Shown: piece by piece, positions 6,047 to 9,656 of the stretch
Numbering within the stretch: position 1 is the first letter of the stretch
Layout of the letters: every line of letters begins with the position of its first letter
Assembly (NCBI GenBank): GCA_003157715.1
Contig: PMKK01000216.1
Location: 1-9,656, forward strand
Direction of reading: 5' to 3'
Length of the DNA stretch: 9,656 nt
From: Actinomycetota bacterium
Lineage (GTDB): Bacteria > Actinomycetota > Thermoleophilia > UBA2241
Made by a program: the position numbers and the translations under genes
Notes under the pieces: generated by a model
Databases searched by the model: none
What the model was told of the DNA's origin: nothing
The model's input: only the letters and a program-made list of their open reading frames with translations

Positions 6047-8058
6047 TCGCTGTGCGCGGCGCCGGTCGACTGACCGCCGCTGAGATGGAACAGCGAGTCG
6101 TAGATCATGCGGGCGGCGGGCGCCGCGCTCACGCCGCCGTGGCCGCCCTGCTGGATCATCACGACGACCACGTACTGGGGGTCGTTGGCCGGCGCGTAGC
6201 TGCAATACCAGGCATAGTCGCCCTGCCCGGCGACCTGCGCCGTGCCGGTCTTGCCGGCCACCGCCACCTTGTAGTTGCCGAACACATGATACGAGGTGCC
6301 GGCCGATGTGGTAGCCGCCTCGTGAAGCGCGTTCTGCACGGTGGCGATGGTGCTCGCCGAGATCCCAAGACTGCGCGGCTGCTTATAGGGCAGGCGGCGC
6401 ACGAGCTTACCCTGCGAATCGACCACCTTGACGCCGACGTGCGGGGTCACGAGATAGCCGCCGTTGGCGATGGCGGCGTAGGCCACCGCGGCCTGCATCG
6501 GGGTGGTCTCAAGGTTGCCCTGGCCGATCGCCAGGTTGATCGAGTCCCCGGGCTTCCAGATGCTGTCGACGCGCCAGCTCGCCGGATAGGCCTTCTTGTA
6601 GGCGGCCGACGAGTAGGTGGCCTTCTTCCACTCGGGCGTGGGCACGAGGCCGGCCACCTCGCCGGGCAGGTCGATGCCGGTCGGATGACCCATGCCGAGG
6701 CGCTTGGCCCAGTCCTCGAGACCCTCCTTGCCGTTCTGCGAGTAGAAGTCGTAGCCGACGTTATAGAAGTAGACGTCGCACGACTGCACGATGGCCTGTG
6801 TCAGGTCGAGCGAGCCGTGCGCCTGCGGGTAGACCCAGCAGTGCCAGACCGCCTTGTCGGTTGTATGCGGTGGCGTGTAGGCGCCGGTGCAGTCGTACGT
6901 TGTACTCGCCGTGATGACGCCGTTTTCGAGGCCGGCGATAGCGTCGACCACCTTGAAGGTCGAGCCCATCGCGTACTGCCCCTGCGTGGTGCGGTCGAGC
7001 AGCGGTGTCGTCTTTACGTTGAGCTTCTTCCAGTGTTTGGCCGATAGTCCGCCGACAAACCACGAGGGCTGAAACGAGGGCTCGCTGGCCATGGCGATGA
7101 CCGCGCCCGTGTGCGCGTCGAGCACCACCGCGGCGCCCCCGTCGGCACGCAGCTCATTGTTGGCGTGGGCGAGGTTGATGCCGTACTTGACGGCCTTCTC
7201 GGCCGCCCGCTGCACGCGCGTGTCGATCGAGAGCTGAAGGTTGTCGCCGGCCTTGGGCAGCGTGCCGCCGGACACGACCTTCTTGGGCCGGCCGCTGGCG
7301 TCGACCTCGACGCGTACCGAACCGTCGGTGCCCCGCAGCCACTTGTCGTAGGTGTACTCGACGCCCGACTGACCGACCACGTCGCCGGCGGAGTAGCCGC
7401 GAAACTGCTGCTCGGTGAGCTCCTTCTCGGAGATCTCCCCGAGCTGACCCAGAAAATGGGCGCCGAGCTCGCCGAGCGGATAGTCGCGCAGGTAGTTCTG
7501 GCGCACCTCGACGCCGGGGAAGGTCAGGGTGTGCTCGAGCAGGTACGACACGATGCGCCGGGCGGTGTCCTGTTTGACGGTCACGAAGTCGTACTGCAGG
7601 CCGAGCCCCTGTCTGACCTTGCTCCAGGGCACGCCGACCTGACGCACGATCTCGCGCCTGATGTCGACGGGCTTCATGCGCAACAGGGCCGACAGCCTGA
7701 CGACGAGCGAGTCGAGCTCGCCCGACGGCACGTCCATCGGCCGGATGCCGACCGCCAGCCCGGGCCGATTGTCGACCATGACCGCGCCGGTGCGATCGAG
7801 GATCGTGCCGCGAGGGGCCAGCACGGCGACGGTGCGCAGGCGATTGTCGTTGGCCTGGGACACATACTGCTGGGCCGACAGGATCTGCAGGAACCAGAGC
7901 CGAAAGACGATGACGCCGATCAGGGCGACGGCGATGACGCCGACCAGCACGACGCGCAGAGCCACCGACGGCGGCTGCACCACGGGCCGGTCACTGCGGC
8001 CCGTATGGATCGGCCAGCGGCGTTCCCCGCGCCGGTTATGTCTCAGATATTCGTACAC
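6043..8058 (-). CDS. mrdA: Penicillin-binding protein 2, elongation-specific transpeptidase
   Basis: A 671-residue class B PBP, the D,D-transpeptidase that crosslinks glycan made by RodA. Order: a short cytoplasmic Arg-rich N-terminus, one membrane anchor (about 32-57), a pedestal/dimerisation region (about 75-260, with APRGTILDR at 81-89 and VGQSGVEYTYD near 228-238), then the transpeptidase domain (about 305-655). The active site shows S366-T-F-K369 (nucleophile Ser366), the second motif S426-C-D428, and K603-T-G605. Length and motifs fit PBP2 rather than FtsI. The GTG start at 8058 has GAGAGG 8 nt upstream and overlaps mreD by 23 nt. Two extra cysteines near C390 and C407 flank a Thr/His-rich insertion; their role is unclear. 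The TAG stop lies inside the CTAG of an intergenic repeat. Placement between mreD and rodA is the classic elongasome order. Confidence 0.95.
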   Translation of the reverse strand: MYEYLRHNRRGERRWPIHTGRSDRPVVQPPSVALRVVLVGVIAVALIGVIVFRLWFLQILSAQQYVSQANDNRLRTVAVLAPRGTILDRTGAVMVDNRPGLAVGIRPMDVPSGELDSLVVRLSALLRMKPVDIRREIVRQVGVPWSKVRQGLGLQYDFVTVKQDTARRIVSYLLEHTLTFPGVEVRQNYLRDYPLGELGAHFLGQLGEISEKELTEQQFRGYSAGDVVGQSGVEYTYDKWLRGTDGSVRVEVDASGRPKKVVSGGTLPKAGDNLQLSIDTRVQRAAEKAVKYGINLAHANNELRADGGAAVVLDAHTGAVIAMASEPSFQPSWFVGGLSAKHWKKLNVKTTPLLDRTTQGQYAMGSTFKVVDAIAGLENGVITASTTYDCTGAYTPPHTTDKAVWHCWVYPQAHGSLDLTQAIVQSCDVYFYNVGYDFYSQNGKEGLEDWAKRLGMGHPTGIDLPGEVAGLVPTPEWKKATYSSAAYKKAYPASWRVDSIWKPGDSINLAIGQGNLETTPMQAAVAYAAIANGGYLVTPHVGVKVVDSQGKLVRRLPYKQPRSLGISASTIATVQNALHEAATTSAGTSYHVFGNYKVAVAGKTGTAQVAGQGDYAWYCSYAPANDPQYVVVVMIQQGGHGGVSAAPAARMIYDSLFHLSGGQSTGAAHSD

Positions 8059-8593
8059 GTCGTTCGCCTCTCAGCCACCAGCGCGCCACGAGGTAGAGCG
8101 GCGTGGCAAGCAGGGTGTCGATCACAAGCAGCGGGATGACCCACCGGCCCACGAGGTAGGCCAGGGGCACCTCGCGCCCGAACAGGAACTGGGCGAGCAG
8201 CGACAGCGACTCGGCGACCAGGCTGCCGACGAACACCGAAACGATCGGCGCGACGCTGGGCGACAGGTCGGCGGTCTCGGCATAGCGGCCGATCAGGTAG
8301 CCCACCACGACGAGGGTGAGCGAGCGCACGCCGGGCGGCTCGAACAGAGCGATAGAGACGATCCCTCCGGCGACGAAGCCGAAGGCCGCGCCGATCTCGG
8401 CGCCACGCAGCAGAGCCACGACCACCACGAAGATCAACACGAAGTCGGGGTTGGCCCCGAGGATGCGGATGTTGGCCGCCACCGTGGTCTGCAGGAACGT
8501 CGCGAAGAACAGCAGGACGGCCAGGCGACCGAGCTCAGAGGAGACGCCCGGTCCGTCGTTGAGCTTGTCGATCGCCGGCAGGCGCTGCGCCAT
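8036..8593 (-). CDS. mreD: Rod shape-determining protein MreD
   Basis: About 185 residues, mostly hydrophobic, with five to six predicted membrane segments (for example GRLAVLLFFATFLQTTV, FVLIFVVVVALLRG, AAFGFVAGGIVSIALF, WVIPLLVIDTLLATPLYLV). Charged residues are confined to the two ends. Size and topology fit MreD, the integral membrane partner of MreC that links MreB filaments to the cell-wall synthases. The sequence is poorly conserved in this family, so the name rests mainly on topology and on position between mreC and mrdA. The start is ambiguous: the minus strand reads CTGTGATGG, so the ATG at 8593 overlaps the mreC stop by one nt and the GTG at 8596 by four. Either implies coupling. 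The 3' end overlaps mrdA by 23 nt. Confidence 0.88.
   Translation of the reverse strand: MAQRLPAIDKLNDGPGVSSELGRLAVLLFFATFLQTTVAANIRILGANPDFVLIFVVVVALLRGAEIGAAFGFVAGGIVSIALFEPPGVRSLTLVVVGYLIGRYAETADLSPSVAPIVSVFVGSLVAESLSLLAQFLFGREVPLAYLVGRWVIPLLVIDTLLATPLYLVARWWLRGERRVRISET
8067..8072 (-). promoter_or_regulatory. Ribosome binding site for mrdA
   Basis: GAGAGG on the minus strand ends 8 nt before the GTG at 8058, within the last codons of mreD. It supports the overlapping GTG start and translational coupling of mreD and mrdA. Confidence 0.5.
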
Positions 8594-9420
8594 CACAGCA
8601 CCACCATCACCAGATCGAGCGTGTGAAAGTCGACGTAGGGCGTCACCGAGATGCTCTGGTAGAGCTCGACATCCTGCTGGGCGACGGCCGAGACCTGGCC
8701 GATGGGGATGCCTCTCGTGAAGATCGAGCCCTTCATGCCGCTCGTCACGACCACCTGGCGCGCGACGACCTTCTCTGAGCGATCGACGTACTGCAGCGTG
8801 ACGTCGCCGGTGACGCTGCCCGCCACGAGGCCCTGAGCGCCGTTGGGCACGACCATCGCGTCGACATAGCTGTCCTGGTCGGTGATCAGGGTGACCTCGG
8901 AGGCATCGGGGGTGACCGCCGAGACGCGCCCCACAAGCCCCTGGCCGTTGACTACGGCGTCGTTCAGATGGACGCCCTGATTGGTGCCGGCGTCGATCGT
9001 GACGCTCGAATACCAGGCCGTGGTCGAGCGCGCGATGACGCGCGCCTGGGCAAAGCGTGAGCCCTTGGGAAACACCGCCGAGTCGCGCAACTTGGCGATG
9101 CCTTTGAGCTCACCGTCCTGCTGCTGGGCGACGAGCTCCTGGGCGACCTGGGCGCGCAGTTGCTGCACCTCGGCGCGCAGACTGCGGTTCTGCGACTGAG
9201 CGCTGAAGAGCCGGCCCACCCAGTTCCAGCCGTCGCGAAACGGCTTGATCACCCGGGCGGCGCCCGACTGCAGGGGAGAAACGACGTGCATGGCCGATGC
9301 CTCGGCTCGATGCACTGGTCCGTTCTGCGACTCGCGGGAATACACGGTGAGCAGAGCAACGGACAGCACGAGCAGGGTGGCGACGACGATGCGCCGCCGC
9401 AGTGCGCGCTTGCGAGCCAC
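8593..9420 (-). CDS. mreC: Rod shape-determining protein MreC
   Basis: A 275-residue bitopic membrane protein that scaffolds the elongasome outside the membrane and activates PBP2. A basic N-terminus (ARKRALRRR) precedes a single signal-anchor helix (about 11-27), then a coiled coil (about 74-105, RSLRAEVQQLRAQVAQEL), then the two beta domains. Family blocks are visible: VIARSTTAWYSSVTIDAGTN (about 128-147), NGQGLVGRVSAV (about 158-169), VTSGMKGSIFTRGIPIGQVS (about 225-244) and VTPYVDFHTLDLVMVV at the C-terminus. Length is normal. The GTG start at 9420 is the first possible one after an in-frame TGA in the spacer; no good ribosome site is seen before it. Its spacer from mreB holds two tandem copies of a 59-60 bp repeat, while its 3' end overlaps mreD. 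Confidence 0.95.
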   Translation of the reverse strand: MARKRALRRRIVVATLLVLSVALLTVYSRESQNGPVHRAEASAMHVVSPLQSGAARVIKPFRDGWNWVGRLFSAQSQNRSLRAEVQQLRAQVAQELVAQQQDGELKGIAKLRDSAVFPKGSRFAQARVIARSTTAWYSSVTIDAGTNQGVHLNDAVVNGQGLVGRVSAVTPDASEVTLITDQDSYVDAMVVPNGAQGLVAGSVTGDVTLQYVDRSEKVVARQVVVTSGMKGSIFTRGIPIGQVSAVAQQDVELYQSISVTPYVDFHTLDLVMVVL

Positions 9421-9439
9421 TAGAAGCTGACGGGCCTGG

Positions 9440-9558
9440 AACCGGTGATCGACTTCGTCGTCACTCGCTCAGGCAGGCGTGACTTCGTCGCGCGCCTAGT
9501 GCCGGTGATCGGCTTCGTCATCATCGCTCAGGCAGGCGTGACTTCGTCGCGCGCCTAG
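9440..9558 (-). repeat. Two tandem copies (A and B) of the 59-60 bp intergenic repeat, mreB-mreC spacer
   Basis: Copy B covers 9558-9500 (59 bp) and copy A 9499-9440 (60 bp, one extra base near 9463). Each begins on the minus strand with CTAGGCGCGCGACGAAGTCA. The CTAG of copy B contains the mreB stop codon. A degenerate boundary (CCAGGCC) follows copy A near 9439. The two copies are nearly identical apart from a few substitutions in the second half and the one-base insertion, and both match the copy in the mrdA-rodA spacer. The remaining 9421-9439 shows no further motif. Confidence 0.9.
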
Positions 9559-9656
9559 TACCGGCCTCTGGGCCTCGAGTTGCGCTTGCTGCGGGCAATG
9601 GCATCGAACTCCTCGAGATACTTGCCGGACCCTACGGCGACGCAGGTGAGCGGCGA
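9555..9656 (-). CDS. mreB: MreB, C-terminal end only (5' end outside window)
   Basis: The last 33 codons of a minus-strand gene enter from the right edge and end in TAG at 9557-9555. The peptide begins SPLTCVAVGSGKYLEEFDAI, which matches the conserved C-terminal helix region of MreB (PLTCVA.G.GK.LE), followed by a basic tail ending RGRY. MreB is the actin-like ATPase that orients the elongasome. Being the gene before mreC fits the usual mreBCD order. The stop codon sits within the CTAG start of intergenic repeat copy B. The identification rests on a short segment, but that segment is characteristic and the context agrees. Confidence 0.85.
   Translation of the reverse strand, partial: SPLTCVAVGSGKYLEEFDAIARSKRNSRPRGRY

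Noticed and set aside
5984..6205. A 73-codon minus-strand frame across the end of mrdA and the spacer
   Set aside because: Most of it is an alternate frame of the PBP2 C-terminus, and the rest is the repeat unit. There is no ribosome site or independent support.
6760..6790. PBP2 second motif reads SCD rather than SxN
   Set aside because: An Asp at the third position is usual in the PBP2 class, so this is not a defect; the nucleophile and KTG motifs are intact.
9421..9554. Rho-independent terminator between mreB and mreC
   Set aside because: The hairpins are short and no U-tract follows on the minus strand, and the genes belong together.
9440..9558. Integron attC ('59-base element') or CRISPR array
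   Set aside because: The 59-bp length is suggestive, but the GTTRRRY/RYYYAAC core sites are absent and no cassette structure exists. The units abut each other without unique spacers, so it is not CRISPR.

Overview
This is a GC-rich window (about two-thirds GC by eye). It carries nine genes, all on the minus strand, in one apparently continuous operon. Read 5'->3' on the minus strand the order is: end of mreB, mreC, mreD, mrdA (PBP2), rodA, a DUF697-type protein, a TIGR03960-type B12-binding radical SAM protein, its TIGR03936/DUF2344 partner, and the first ~480 residues of a long disordered protein. By gene order that last protein is probably an RNase E/G. This order, with very high GC, alternative starts (GTG, TTG) and Ala/Arg-rich proteins, suggests an actinobacterial-type genome, perhaps Thermoleophilia. 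That taxonomic guess is inference; no rRNA or marker gene is present to settle it.

The right part (about 4850-9656) is the rod-shape/elongasome module. MreB is the cytoskeletal filament, MreC and MreD the membrane scaffold, PBP2 the transpeptidase and RodA the SEDS glycosyltransferase. The centre (3914-4846) holds a DUF697 protein whose N-terminal half looks like a GTPase-type fold without a P-loop. The left part (1-3945) holds the radical SAM pair and the putative RNase E/G extension.

Most junctions are very tight: overlaps of 1-4 nt (mreC/mreD, rSAM/DUF2344, DUF2344/rne-like), 23 nt (mreD/mrdA) and 32 nt (DUF697/rSAM), and a 4-nt gap (rodA/DUF697). This implies co-transcription and translational coupling. 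Only two junctions have a real spacer, mreB-mreC (134 nt) and mrdA-rodA (61 nt). Both are filled by copies of the same 59-60 bp repeat, which begins exactly at the stop codon (CTAG) of the upstream gene. This is the most unusual structure in the window. No RNA gene, CRISPR array, transposase or clear terminator was seen. The plus-strand open frames are GC-driven shadows of the minus-strand genes.
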